Origin: an uncultured Rikenellaceae bacterium
GTDB lineage: Bacteria > Bacteroidota > Bacteroidia > Bacteroidales > Rikenellaceae
Direction of reading: 5' to 3'
Length of the DNA: 64,000 nt
NCBI GenBank assembly: GCA_949287525.1
Contig: CASEGL010000002.1
Coordinates: 113,171 to 177,170, forward strand
The position numbers and the translations under genes were made by a program. The number at the start of each line of letters is the position of its first letter. The stretch's first letter is position 1. Below the pieces are notes generated by a model, which saw only the letters and a list, made by a program, of their open reading frames with translations, had not been told where the DNA came from and made no database searches. Below, piece by piece: positions 33,577 to 43,442 of this stretch.

Positions 33577-34029
33577 TCAGCAATGTGCAGCACAAGCCGG
33601 CGCACGCGAAGGGAGTGCGTCCGTAAAGTATTCCCGAAGATAGGGGGTGTGTCCCGCCAGGCGGGTGTCGTTGTCGTCCAGCGCCACGGCGGCAATGCGT
33701 TCCGTGAAGCCGACCAGCAGGTCGGGTGAGCAGAGCGGACAGCTGCAGCCGCCGTCGTGTTCGTGCCATACGGCTTCGGAAACGTGTTCGCGGGCAACCG
33801 GCGACGAAATGACGAAACGGTCGGTCGCACAGGCATCGGAGCCGTCGTTGGCATCCTTGCGGTCGGTGCAGGCCTCCTCGCAGTTCCGCGAAGCGTACAG
33901 ATGGGTGTAGTCGAGACATACGGCCGTCGTGCCGTCGTGGTGATGGTGGGGTATGAGCAGCACGGACTGCATCATTACGCACAGCATCAGCACCATTTTG
34001 GCCAACAGATTATGTTCCAGTTGTCTCAT
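33577..34029 (-). CDS. His/Cys-rich small exported protein (DUF6769-like) heading the metal-efflux operon
   Basis: A 150-residue protein with an N-terminal hydrophobic segment (LLAKMVLMLCVMMQSVLL), then PHHHHDGT, and a Cys/His cluster VWHEHDGGCSCPLCSPDLL, which fits the DUF6769 family found beside CusBA pumps in Bacteroidota. It is likely anchored or secreted to the periplasm and binds a soft or borderline metal, perhaps handing it to the pump, but this is inferred only from residues and location. It is the first gene of the operon; the promoter shows a -7 element at 34037-34044 and a palindrome next to it. Confidence 0.75.
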   Translation of the reverse strand: MRQLEHNLLAKMVLMLCVMMQSVLLIPHHHHDGTTAVCLDYTHLYASRNCEEACTDRKDANDGSDACATDRFVISSPVAREHVSEAVWHEHDGGCSCPLCSPDLLVGFTERIAAVALDDNDTRLAGHTPYLREYFTDALPSRAPACAAHC

Positions 34030-34036
34030 GTGGCAG

Positions 34037-34044
34037 CAAAGATA
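34037..34044 (-). promoter_or_regulatory. -7 element of the metal-efflux operon
   Basis: The coding strand reads TATCTTTG, eight bases before the ATG of the His-rich gene, so the transcript is nearly leaderless. No TTG at -33, which suggests an activator or altered promoter. Confidence 0.6.
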
Positions 34045-34046
34045 GA

Positions 34047-34062
34047 ATTTTTCGCGAAAAAT
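34047..34062. promoter_or_regulatory. Perfect 16-bp palindrome beside the metal-efflux promoter
   Basis: ATTTTTCG/CGAAAAAT is a perfect palindrome in the spacer just upstream of the -7 element. Position and symmetry fit a dimeric regulator site. No regulator gene is adjacent. Confidence 0.5.
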
Positions 34063-34123
34063 CCGCTATTCCGCGACAAAGATCGTGCGGCATCGGAACA
34101 AATGGGGGCTGCCGGCAAAAACG

Positions 34124-34160
34124 AAGCGGGACGCCATAGTGCATGACGTCCCGCTTTTGT
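34124..34160 (-). terminator. Terminator after gap
   Basis: AAGCGGGACG (34124-34133) pairs with CGTCCCGCTT (34147-34156); loop of 13 bases. On the minus strand the stem is followed by CGTTTTTG. Confidence 0.7.
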
Positions 34161-34204
34161 GTCGGTTGTCCGGCGGAGTGCCGGATCGTTCAGCCGGTCA
34201 ACGA

Positions 34205-35275
<1,071 letters not shown>

Positions 35276-35281
35276 CTACTA

Positions 35282-35313
35282 CAAAGATAAGCAAAATCTT
35301 TAGCCGGAGGCAA
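35282..35313 (-). promoter_or_regulatory. Promoter of gap
   Basis: The coding strand reads TTG (35311-35313), 21 bases, TATCTTTG (35282-35289). The leader is about 75 bases. Confidence 0.65.
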
Positions 35314-35373
35314 TATTGGTGAAGAAGAATGAGCGTTTGAAAATAATTCGTCCGAATGATGCCGGAAAACGGC

Positions 35374-36129
35374 CTACAGCGAGGCGGCGCGCATTTTCTG
35401 TGCCATGTGCGAGGCGAAGACAAAATCGTTCAGTGCGCGGTGGTCCGCACGCAGGATCTCCGACGAGGTGCCTTCCCACTCCTTGTGGCCGCCGTTGATG
35501 AAGACGATCTTTTCGCCGATCTCCATGACCGAGTTCATGTCGTGCGTATTGACGATGGTCGTGATGGCATACTCCTTGGTGATGTCGCGGATCAGACCGT
35601 CGATCACGTTGGAGGTTACCGGATCCAGGCCGGAGTTCGGCTCGTCGCAGAAGAGGTATTTGGGGTTCAGCACGATGGCGCGGGCGATGGCCACACGCTT
35701 GATCATGCCGCCGCTCAGTTCGGACGGGTAGAGGCCTTCGGCTCCCGTCAGGTTCACCCGTTCGAGGCAGAAGCTGACCCGTTTGCGCTTTTCGGCCATG
35801 CTCTGGTGCGTGAACATGTCCAGCGGGAAGCGGACGTTCTCCTCGACGGTCGAGGAGTCGAGCAGGGCGCCTCCCTGGAAAATCATGCCCACGTCGCGGC
35901 GGATGGACTTCCGCTGGCGGAAGTCGAGCGTCGAGAAGTGGATGTCGTCGTAATAGATGTCGCCGGAGTCCACCGGATAGAGGCCGGCGATGCTTTTGAG
36001 CAGCACGGTTTTGCCTGAACCGCTCCGGCCGATGATCATGTTCACTTCGCCGGGCAGGAATGCGGCGGAGACATCCTCCAGTACGGTTTTCCCGTCGAAC
36101 GATTTGCAGATATGTTCGCAGCGTATCAC
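35374..36129 (-). CDS. mlaF: MlaF-type ABC transporter ATPase (phospholipid trafficking)
   Basis: A 251-residue ABC ATPase. Walker A is IIGRSGSGKTVLLKSIAG, the signature ELSGGMIKRVAIARA, Walker B YLFCDEPNSGLDPVTS and the switch His NTHDMNS. The Met in the signature (GGM rather than GGQ) and DPVTS are typical of MlaF. Starts at GTG 36127-36129, which overlaps the stop of mlaE (GTGA), so translation is coupled. MlaE and MlaF form the inner-membrane part of a system that moves phospholipids between the membranes to keep outer-membrane asymmetry. The substrate-binding MlaD (MCE) gene is not adjacent. Confidence 0.94.
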   Translation of the reverse strand: MIRCEHICKSFDGKTVLEDVSAAFLPGEVNMIIGRSGSGKTVLLKSIAGLYPVDSGDIYYDDIHFSTLDFRQRKSIRRDVGMIFQGGALLDSSTVEENVRFPLDMFTHQSMAEKRKRVSFCLERVNLTGAEGLYPSELSGGMIKRVAIARAIVLNPKYLFCDEPNSGLDPVTSNVIDGLIRDITKEYAITTIVNTHDMNSVMEIGEKIVFINGGHKEWEGTSSEILRADHRALNDFVFASHMAQKMRAASL

Positions 36130-36866
36130 AGGTAGGAGATTTGGGTGATGACGAGGTCCATCATCAGGATCAGCACCGAGCTGACCACGACGGCGCGTGT
36201 GCTGGCGCGACCCACTTCGAGCGAGTTGCCCTTGGCGTAATAGCCGAAGAAGCCCGATATGGAGGTGATGATGAGCGCATAGACGACCATCTTGATGAGT
36301 GCGTAAATGATCGAGAAGAGTTTGAAGTCCATCTTCAGACCTTCGATATAGGTGTCGGGCAGCACGATGCCCGTGGCGATCGTGATGACGTAGCCGCCCA
36401 CCAGTCCCACGAAGATGCTCAGCACGGCCAGCAGCGGGAAGCTGAGCATCGTGGCGATGATCTTGGGCTGGATCAGGTAGCTGGCCGAATTGACGCCCAT
36501 GATTTCCAGGGCGTCGATCTGTTCGGTGATGCGCATCGTGCCGATCTCGGAGGCGATGCTCGATCCCACGCGGCCGGCGAGGATCAGCGCCACGACCGTG
36601 GAGCTGAACTCCAGGATCATGACTTCGCGTGTGGCGTATCCCATCAGGATGCGCGGGATGAAGGGCGACTCGAAGTTGATGCACATTTGCAGCATCAGCA
36701 CCGCGCCCATGAAGACGGACACGAGCGACACGATGCCGATCGAGTTGAGACCCAGCGTGACGAATTCGGTCAGCACGCGCCGGTAATAGACGCTGGTTCG
36801 TTCGGGACGGGAAAAGACCTTTCCCATCAGCATGAAATAACGTCCTATTACTGCAAACAATTTCAT
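36126..36866 (-). CDS. mlaE: MlaE-type ABC transporter permease
   Basis: A 246-residue membrane permease with about six helices. The family signature is clear in VALILAGRVGSSIASEIGTM and EIMGVNSASYLIQP, as well as ISGFFGYYAKGNSLEVGRAS. It pairs with MlaF, whose gene overlaps its stop codon. It lies 10 bases after the DUF4834 gene on the same strand, so the three genes probably form one operon. Confidence 0.95.
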   Translation of the reverse strand: MKLFAVIGRYFMLMGKVFSRPERTSVYYRRVLTEFVTLGLNSIGIVSLVSVFMGAVLMLQMCINFESPFIPRILMGYATREVMILEFSSTVVALILAGRVGSSIASEIGTMRITEQIDALEIMGVNSASYLIQPKIIATMLSFPLLAVLSIFVGLVGGYVITIATGIVLPDTYIEGLKMDFKLFSIIYALIKMVVYALIITSISGFFGYYAKGNSLEVGRASTRAVVVSSVLILMMDLVITQISYL

Positions 36867-36876
36867 CGCAGAGCAA

Positions 36877-37254
36877 TTATTTCGTGGTCTCTTCCGCGTG
36901 TTCCTCGTGGATGTCTTCGTATTCGACGTAATCGCCGACCTGGTTGCTGACCACTTTTTCGGCCGAGTTGCGGGTTTGTTGCACCGTCACTTCGCCGTCC
37001 TGTTTGGCGCGCCATTCGGCACGGGTTCCCCACGTGTAGGAGCGGGACGATGCGGCGTTGCCGTTTTCACGCATCTGGCGGCGGATGCGGTTGATCTTGT
37101 ATTGCAGGTAGATCAGGCAGCCTGCAACCAGCACGATGAAGCCCAGCAGGATATAGAATACGACGCTGAGGACGTCGCCTATGGAGATCAGTCCGAAGAT
37201 CAGGAGAATCAGGATCGTGACGAGGATGTATGTGCCGATTCCGGTGGTTTTCAT
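36877..37254 (-). CDS. DUF4834 small membrane protein
   Basis: A 125-residue protein with an N-terminal membrane region of two helices (residues ~5-55, with LVTILILLIFGLISIGDV) and a hydrophilic, charged C-terminal half. It matches DUF4834, a Bacteroidota family found in front of mla-type genes. No function is known; an accessory role to the MlaEF pair is suggested only by position. Start at ATG 37252-37254, with a -7 element TACCTTTG at 37286-37293; the longer frame crosses that element. Confidence 0.75.
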   Translation of the reverse strand: MKTTGIGTYILVTILILLIFGLISIGDVLSVVFYILLGFIVLVAGCLIYLQYKINRIRRQMRENGNAASSRSYTWGTRAEWRAKQDGEVTVQQTRNSAEKVVSNQVGDYVEYEDIHEEHAEETTK

Positions 37255-37285
37255 GTTATTGCGGATAGTTGGTGATTGATAGATA

Positions 37286-37293
37286 CAAAGGTA
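37286..37293 (-). promoter_or_regulatory. -7 element of the DUF4834-mlaE-mlaF operon
   Basis: The coding strand reads TACCTTTG, 31 bases before the ATG. There is no clear TTG upstream. Confidence 0.55.
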
Positions 37294-37322
37294 ATTCTTT
37301 TTGCCGATAATTTGTACGGTTT

Positions 37323-37342
37323 CGTCCCGCTGCAGCGGGACG
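37323..37342. repeat. Perfect 20-bp palindrome between divergent DUF4834 and rubredoxin genes
   Basis: The arms CGTCCCGCTG and CAGCGGGACG are perfectly complementary without a loop. It lies 30 bases upstream of the minus-strand -7 element and about 120 bases before the rubredoxin start. It has no U-tract, so an operator is more likely than a terminator. Confidence 0.6.
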
Positions 37343-37463
37343 ACTGCATTCCGAACGGGCAAACGGGAAAATTATTTTGTCTCCGGTGCTGCTTGTGGCA
37401 GCGCTTTTGCATCTCTCAACAAAAACGTGCGGCGATGAAAGCCGTCCTTAATATCATATCGCT

Positions 37464-37628
37464 ATGAAAAAATATGTTTGTTCCGTATGCGGATATGTCT
37501 ATGACCCCGCAGTCGGCGATCCCGACGGAGGCATTGCGCCCGGTGTCGCCTTTGAGGATATTCCGGACGACTGGGTATGTCCCGTCTGCGGTGCCTCGAA
37601 GGATCAGTTTGTCCTGAGCGAGGAGTAG
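37464..37628 (+). CDS. Rubredoxin
   Basis: A 54-residue iron protein, short but clear. It has the two iron-binding pairs CSVCGY (residues 6-11) and CPVCGASK (39-46), with the typical [15 protein letters not shown] and [11 protein letters not shown] between. Rubredoxins carry single electrons, often to oxygen- or peroxide-detoxifying enzymes in anaerobes, which fits a gut anaerobe. No partner gene is adjacent; a 20-base palindrome lies upstream and a hairpin at 37657-37693 follows. Confidence 0.96.
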   Translation: MKKYVCSVCGYVYDPAVGDPDGGIAPGVAFEDIPDDWVCPVCGASKDQFVLSEE

Positions 37629-37656
37629 CCCGTGCGGTGAACGCGCCGGAAAGGAA

Positions 37657-37693
37657 AGGGAGCGGAGTCGGTGCTGTCCGACATCCGCTCCCT
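37657..37693 (+). terminator. Hairpin after the rubredoxin gene
   Basis: AGGGAGCGGA pairs with TCCGCTCCCT around a 17-base loop; the tail is only weakly U-rich (CTCTGTATG). Confidence 0.5.
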
Positions 37694-37741
37694 CTCTGTA
37701 TGCGGGAACGCTGAAGCCGCGGCGGGGAACCGCCCCTGCGG

Positions 37742-39991
37742 CTATTTGCGGTCGTTCGAGGTGTCCTGGTTCTCCATGAACGACCGCTGCGACTTGAGGA
37801 TGTTGCGCGATTGCAGCACCATCGTCTTCGTTTCGTTGAGGATCGTCAGGTAGAGCATGCTGGCCTTGGTGCTGGTTGCCTTGGTCTTGATGCGGCGCAG
37901 CTGGTTCTTGACCGCCTCGTCGATCATGCCGAAGAGTTCGTCGCGCATCTCCAGCACGACGTTGGTGTCGGAGTAGTCGTTGTTCTGCAGCATGACCCGA
38001 ATGTGGGCGTAGATCTCCGACACGCGGTCGTTGATCTTGAGCAGATCCTCGACCTGCTCCTCGCTCATGCCGCGGTGGTTGTTGTCGATATGTTCAAAGC
38101 AGGGGCGGGTGATGTGGATCAGCGCCTTGGACATCTCGCTGACGTAATCGACCACCTGCACGTAGAAGTAGCCCGCCTCGATGTAGTGGTCGTGCAGCTT
38201 CTGCAGGGTGGGCAGCATGGCGTATTTCTGCTCGCGGGCGTTGTAGAACAGGTCGTTCGACTCGCGCACCATCTGGCGCAGCGTCTTGCGATCCTCCTCC
38301 AGCGTCGCGCGGATCGTCTTGCTGTAGATTTCGGTCGTCTGGGTCATGATGTCGCTGATCTCTTTCACGATGTTGTTCATGACCTCCTGCGTATTGTTGC
38401 CCGAAGCGGATACCAGCGATTCGGTTTTGTTCTCCTTGTCGGTGCGGCGTTTGTGGGTGATCGAGCTTTGGATGAACATGCCCACGCACAGCAGCGAGAT
38501 GACGATCACGGCCCAGGTGCCGCCCCACAGCAGGGCGTAGGTCACCAGCAGGGCGATGATGAAGGCGATCAGCGCGGTGACGAACCAGCCTGTGATGACC
38601 GTGATGACGCCCGTGATGCGGTACACGGCGCTTTCGCGGCCCCATGCCTTGTCGGCCAGCGAGCTACCCATGGCGACCATGAAGGTCACGTAGGTGGTCG
38701 AAAGGGGAAGTTTCAGCGAGGTGGCCGAGGCGATCAGGATCGAGGCGACCGTCAGATTGACCGTTGCGCGGATCAGGTCGAAGTGGGCGTGCGCCCCTTT
38801 TTCGGTGGCGCGCAGCGGGATGAACCGCTTGCGGATAGCCCGCTGGAGCGATTCGGGGGCGTGGTCCTCGTACCAGCCGTTGAACGTCAGCGCGCCGCGT
38901 ACCAGCGAACGCGAGAAGAGCGTCGAGCCGAAGCGCTCGGTGCCTTCGTCCTGCTTGGCGAGGTTGATCTCCGTGTCGCTGACGCTGCGCGCCTTCTTGG
39001 AGGTCCACAGCGTGACGATCATGATGGCGCCCGCAATCAGCAGGTAGAGCGGATTGACGATGACGGGTTCGCTCAGCTTGCCCATCAGCATCGTGTCGTC
39101 GCCGCCGCCGGCAGCGGCTATGCTGTACGAGTCGAGGCCGGCGATCGGTACGCCGATGAAGTTCACCAGGTCATTGCCGGCGAAGGCCAGCGCGAGGGAG
39201 AAGGTGCCGGCCAGAATCGTCACTTTCAGGATGTTCACCTTGGCCAGCTGCAGTAGGAACATGACCAGCGAGCTGACGGCCCAGAAGCCCAGCAGGGCCC
39301 AGCCGATATGGGACGAGAGCATGTCGAAGAATTCGGGACGGATGACGCCCGAATCCTTCAGACCCTTGAACAGGGCGAAGTAGGCGATGGCCGTGAAGGC
39401 GATGCCGCACCATACCGCGCCGAAGCGGCTCAGCACCTTCTGGTAGCGGAAGGTGAAGATCAGGCGGCTGATGAACATCACGATGGCGCCCACGACAAAG
39501 GCTATGACCACTGAAGACAGGATGCCCGATATGATGACGAGAGCCTTGCCTGAGTTGATGTAGCGCGACATGTCGGCGGCCGTGAGCGACGGATCCTCGT
39601 GGATCTTGACCGAGGCCACGGCGACGGCGGCTCCCAGCAGGCCGAATACCAGCGATACGGTGGTCGAGGTGGGCAGGCCGAAGGTGTTGAACAGGTCGAG
39701 CAGGATGACGTTGGCGAACATGACGCCGAGGAAGAGCATCATGACGTCTCGGAACGTGAACATTTCAGGGTGGAAAACTCCGCTGCGGGCCACTTCCATC
39801 ATGCCGCTGGAGGTCATGGTACCCAGCAGGATGCCGACCGAAGCGACCGTAAAGATGACGCGGCGCGAGGCGGCTTTGGAACCGATGGCCGAGTTGAGGA
39901 AATTGACGGCGTCGTTGGAAACTCCTACGACCAGGCCGAGAATGGCCAGAATTAAGAGAATGATGACAATGACGGTGTAGATAGTCTCCAT
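37742..39991 (-). CDS. PiT-family inorganic phosphate transporter fused to a PhoU-like domain
   Basis: A 749-residue protein. Residues ~1-520 form the PiT-type transporter with the duplicated signature (GVSNDAVNFLNSA near the start; AFAGNDLVNFIGVP in the second half) and a large helical region between. Residues ~540-740 are a PhoU-like helical domain (for example IYSKTIRATLEEDRKTLRQM). PiT and PhoU are usually separate, adjacent genes; the fusion is a known Bacteroidota arrangement. The PhoU part probably regulates uptake of phosphate. It has a full promoter at 40031-40059 and is divergent from sufB. Confidence 0.92.
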   Translation of the reverse strand: METIYTVIVIILLILAILGLVVGVSNDAVNFLNSAIGSKAASRRVIFTVASVGILLGTMTSSGMMEVARSGVFHPEMFTFRDVMMLFLGVMFANVILLDLFNTFGLPTSTTVSLVFGLLGAAVAVASVKIHEDPSLTAADMSRYINSGKALVIISGILSSVVIAFVVGAIVMFISRLIFTFRYQKVLSRFGAVWCGIAFTAIAYFALFKGLKDSGVIRPEFFDMLSSHIGWALLGFWAVSSLVMFLLQLAKVNILKVTILAGTFSLALAFAGNDLVNFIGVPIAGLDSYSIAAAGGGDDTMLMGKLSEPVIVNPLYLLIAGAIMIVTLWTSKKARSVSDTEINLAKQDEGTERFGSTLFSRSLVRGALTFNGWYEDHAPESLQRAIRKRFIPLRATEKGAHAHFDLIRATVNLTVASILIASATSLKLPLSTTYVTFMVAMGSSLADKAWGRESAVYRITGVITVITGWFVTALIAFIIALLVTYALLWGGTWAVIVISLLCVGMFIQSSITHKRRTDKENKTESLVSASGNNTQEVMNNIVKEISDIMTQTTEIYSKTIRATLEEDRKTLRQMVRESNDLFYNAREQKYAMLPTLQKLHDHYIEAGYFYVQVVDYVSEMSKALIHITRPCFEHIDNNHRGMSEEQVEDLLKINDRVSEIYAHIRVMLQNNDYSDTNVVLEMRDELFGMIDEAVKNQLRRIKTKATSTKASMLYLTILNETKTMVLQSRNILKSQRSFMENQDTSNDRK

Positions 39992-40030
39992 GGTCCTGTC
40001 AGATTAAGGTGTAGATGGAAAAATTTGGAA

Positions 40031-40059
40031 CAAAGTTAAGCGATAATTTTGAATGGCAA
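40031..40059 (-). promoter_or_regulatory. Promoter of the PiT-PhoU gene
   Basis: The coding strand reads TTG (40057-40059), 18 bases, TAACTTTG (40031-40038). Forty bases before the ATG. Confidence 0.7.
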
Positions 40060-40207
40060 CCATGCTTTTCTGCAAATATTAAAATTTTATTCGTCTGTTT
40101 TCCGTTCCTGTTTAATGGCATGAACGGCACCGCCGGTGCAATAAAAGGCCGCGGCACCATCATGCGGGAAGCGAAGGGCGCCGGGGGCGATATTTCGCCG
40201 ATAAATT

Positions 40208-40237
40208 TTGTGTGCTGGGTCGAGTTGCGTACCTTTG
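40208..40237 (+). promoter_or_regulatory. Promoter of sufB
   Basis: TTG (40208-40210), 19 bases, TACCTTTG (40230-40237). Ideal elements and spacing; 37 bases before the ATG. Confidence 0.8.
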
Positions 40238-40274
40238 CACCCTAATACAGTACGAAAGAATCTGTTTGACAGCT

Positions 40275-41726
<1,452 letters not shown>

Positions 41727-41752
41727 CGGCTCCGGACGGTTCGACAGAGATA

Positions 41753-41795
41753 ACGGCCGCCGCCCCCGATTCGGGGCGGCGGCCGTCGTCTTTTT
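41753..41795 (+). terminator. Terminator after sufB
   Basis: ACGGCCGCCGCCCC pairs with GGGGCGGCGGCCGT around a 6-base loop, followed by CGTCTTTTTG. Confidence 0.92.
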
Positions 41796-41922
41796 GCGGC
41801 TGCGGGGTGTCTTGGATGGTCGGGAATGGTAGGATATGTTATTTTTTTGCTATCTTCGGGTTAAAATCGACGGCGGGCCTGCTGCGGGTGCCGCGGTCGG
41901 TACAACCTAAACCTGACTCACC

Positions 41923-42612
41923 ATGAACCCTCACATCTGCCTTTTTGCCGCCGCGCTGCTGGCGTCGGCGACCCTGCAGGCCCGCACGCCGGAGCTGCCT
42001 GCCGTTTCTGATATGCCTGCCGCACCGACCCGTTCTGCGTGGCTGGAGGTGACGCAGCTGCCCGAGCCTGTCCGGCTGCAGGAGGAAACGATTCCAGCCG
42101 TACAGCCGCAGCCTGCGGCCGACCGGCTGGTTCTCAAACCGCTTGTCACCGATACGCGTCCCCGCCATACCGTGTTCGGCAACGTGGGGGCGGAGACCGG
42201 TATGTTCGGCGGCGGCACGTTTTGGTCGCTGGGTTATACCTACCGGCTGCAGGGCGATTTCTGCATCGGCGGCGTGGTGCAGACAACCTACCATTACGGC
42301 CAGAGTGCCAACTTCAGTATCCGATTGCTGGAGATGAACTATTAGGAGATGGAACTTAAAAACTGGCTCGCGATCCGCGTCGGCGTCGGTCTCGGACTGT
42401 CGGTTCTCGCCATGGACAACGAGACGGATCTGGTGCCGGTAGGGCGCCTCTCGGTGCAATGGGTCGTGCGGCTCGGCAGACTGGTGGCGCTGACCTGTTC
42501 GCCCTTCGTCTTGGGGCCGTCCAACATCGATTTTGTCTACGATTGGTTTGAGGTCAGTCCGCTGGCTGTCTGCTGTGAATACGGCCAGCTCGGCCTCTCG
42601 TTCCGGTTCTGA
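41923..42612 (+). pseudogene. Tandem outer-membrane-type protein, copy 1, interrupted by an in-frame amber codon
   Basis: The first of three paralogues. It would encode 229 residues: a signal peptide (ICLFAAALLASATLQA), a Pro-rich linker, and a domain with short beta-like segments ending GLSFRF, a C-terminal Phe typical of outer-membrane beta-barrels. At 42343-42345 the reading frame has TAG where copies 2 and 3 have TGG (NYWE in both, NY-stop-E here); length and frame on both sides are otherwise conserved. A single G-to-A change explains it. Translation may stop after 140 residues or the gene may be dead. I do not recognise the family. Confidence 0.65.
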
Positions 42613-42666
42613 TGCAAGAAACGGACGCACCTGTTGCGGAACCCTTATGACTTTTAGAGCAACCTG

Positions 42667-42687
42667 ATAATCCGATCGGCTATGATT
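42667..42687 (+). repeat. Repeated leader before copy 2 (same as 43428-43448)
   Basis: A 21-base sequence containing AATCCGATCGGCTATGAT, which spans the start codon of copy 2, is identical before copy 3 (43428-43448). The leader of copy 1 differs. This suggests copies 2 and 3 arose by a duplication that included the leader. Confidence 0.75.
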
Positions 42688-43368
42688 GCCCGAATGCCCC
42701 TTTTTGCCGCCGCGCTGCTGGCGTCGGCGACCCTGCAGGGTCGCACGCCGGAGCTGCCTGCCGTGAATGATCCCGCCGCACCGGCCCGCGTTATGGAGCT
42801 GCCGGCTCCGCCGGAGAAACCGGTGCTGGAGGAGGTGCAGCTGCCGCCAACGGCCGAACCGTTGGTACTCGATCAGCTGCCGGGCCGCCAGCCCGCCGTG
42901 CAGGAGGTAGTCGATAACCGTCCCCGCCAGACGATCAGCCTGTCGGCCGGCATGGAGCTGAGTACATTGAACTACGGGGTGTTCGGTTCGCTGGGTTATG
43001 CCTATCGGGTGAAAGGTAACTTCTGGATCGGCGGCATGTGGCAGGGGATGATTGGCTTCCCGTTCCTCTACAGCGACAAGCTGCTGGAGCAGAACTATTG
43101 GGAACTGCCGCTCTGCAGTTGGCTTGCCGTGCGTTTCGGTGTAGGCCTTGGTGTCTGGCTGTATAACAGCGACGGCCGAACCTGCTGCTGGGGTATCGGA
43201 AGGCTCATGATGCAATGGGTGGTGCAACTCGGCAGGACGGTGTCGCTGACCTGCTCGCCCTTTATCGTGGGTCCCTCCTATCTGGACTTCATGTTCGGAA
43301 AGGACGACTGGCAAAGGTTCGCCATGGGCGGCGAGTATGTGCAGCTCGGCCTTTCGTTCCGGTTCTGA
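42682..43368 (+). CDS. Tandem outer-membrane-type protein, copy 2
   Basis: A 228-residue protein of unrecognised family. The signal peptide (MPLFAAALLASATLQG) is nearly identical to copy 1 at the DNA level. After a Pro/Val-rich linker, the domain has LGYAYRVKGNFWIGG, NYWELPLCSWLAVRFG, VSLTCSPFIVGPSYLDF and the C-terminal GLSFRF. The spacing of glycine/aromatic residues and the final Phe fit a small beta-barrel, perhaps of eight strands; this is inference. It lies between copies 1 and 3, with short gaps of about 70 bases. Confidence 0.7.
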   Translation: MIARMPLFAAALLASATLQGRTPELPAVNDPAAPARVMELPAPPEKPVLEEVQLPPTAEPLVLDQLPGRQPAVQEVVDNRPRQTISLSAGMELSTLNYGVFGSLGYAYRVKGNFWIGGMWQGMIGFPFLYSDKLLEQNYWELPLCSWLAVRFGVGLGVWLYNSDGRTCCWGIGRLMMQWVVQLGRTVSLTCSPFIVGPSYLDFMFGKDDWQRFAMGGEYVQLGLSFRF

Positions 43369-43442
43369 CGAAGAGGCGGGTGCCCCGCTGCGGGGCTGTC
43401 CGTACGATCATTGCATGGTGTAACCGAATAATCCGATCGGCT

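Noticed and set aside
36130..36876. A long N-terminal extension of the MlaF frame
   Set aside because: It runs antiparallel in frame through mlaE; the GTG overlapping the mlaE stop gives an MlaF of normal length.
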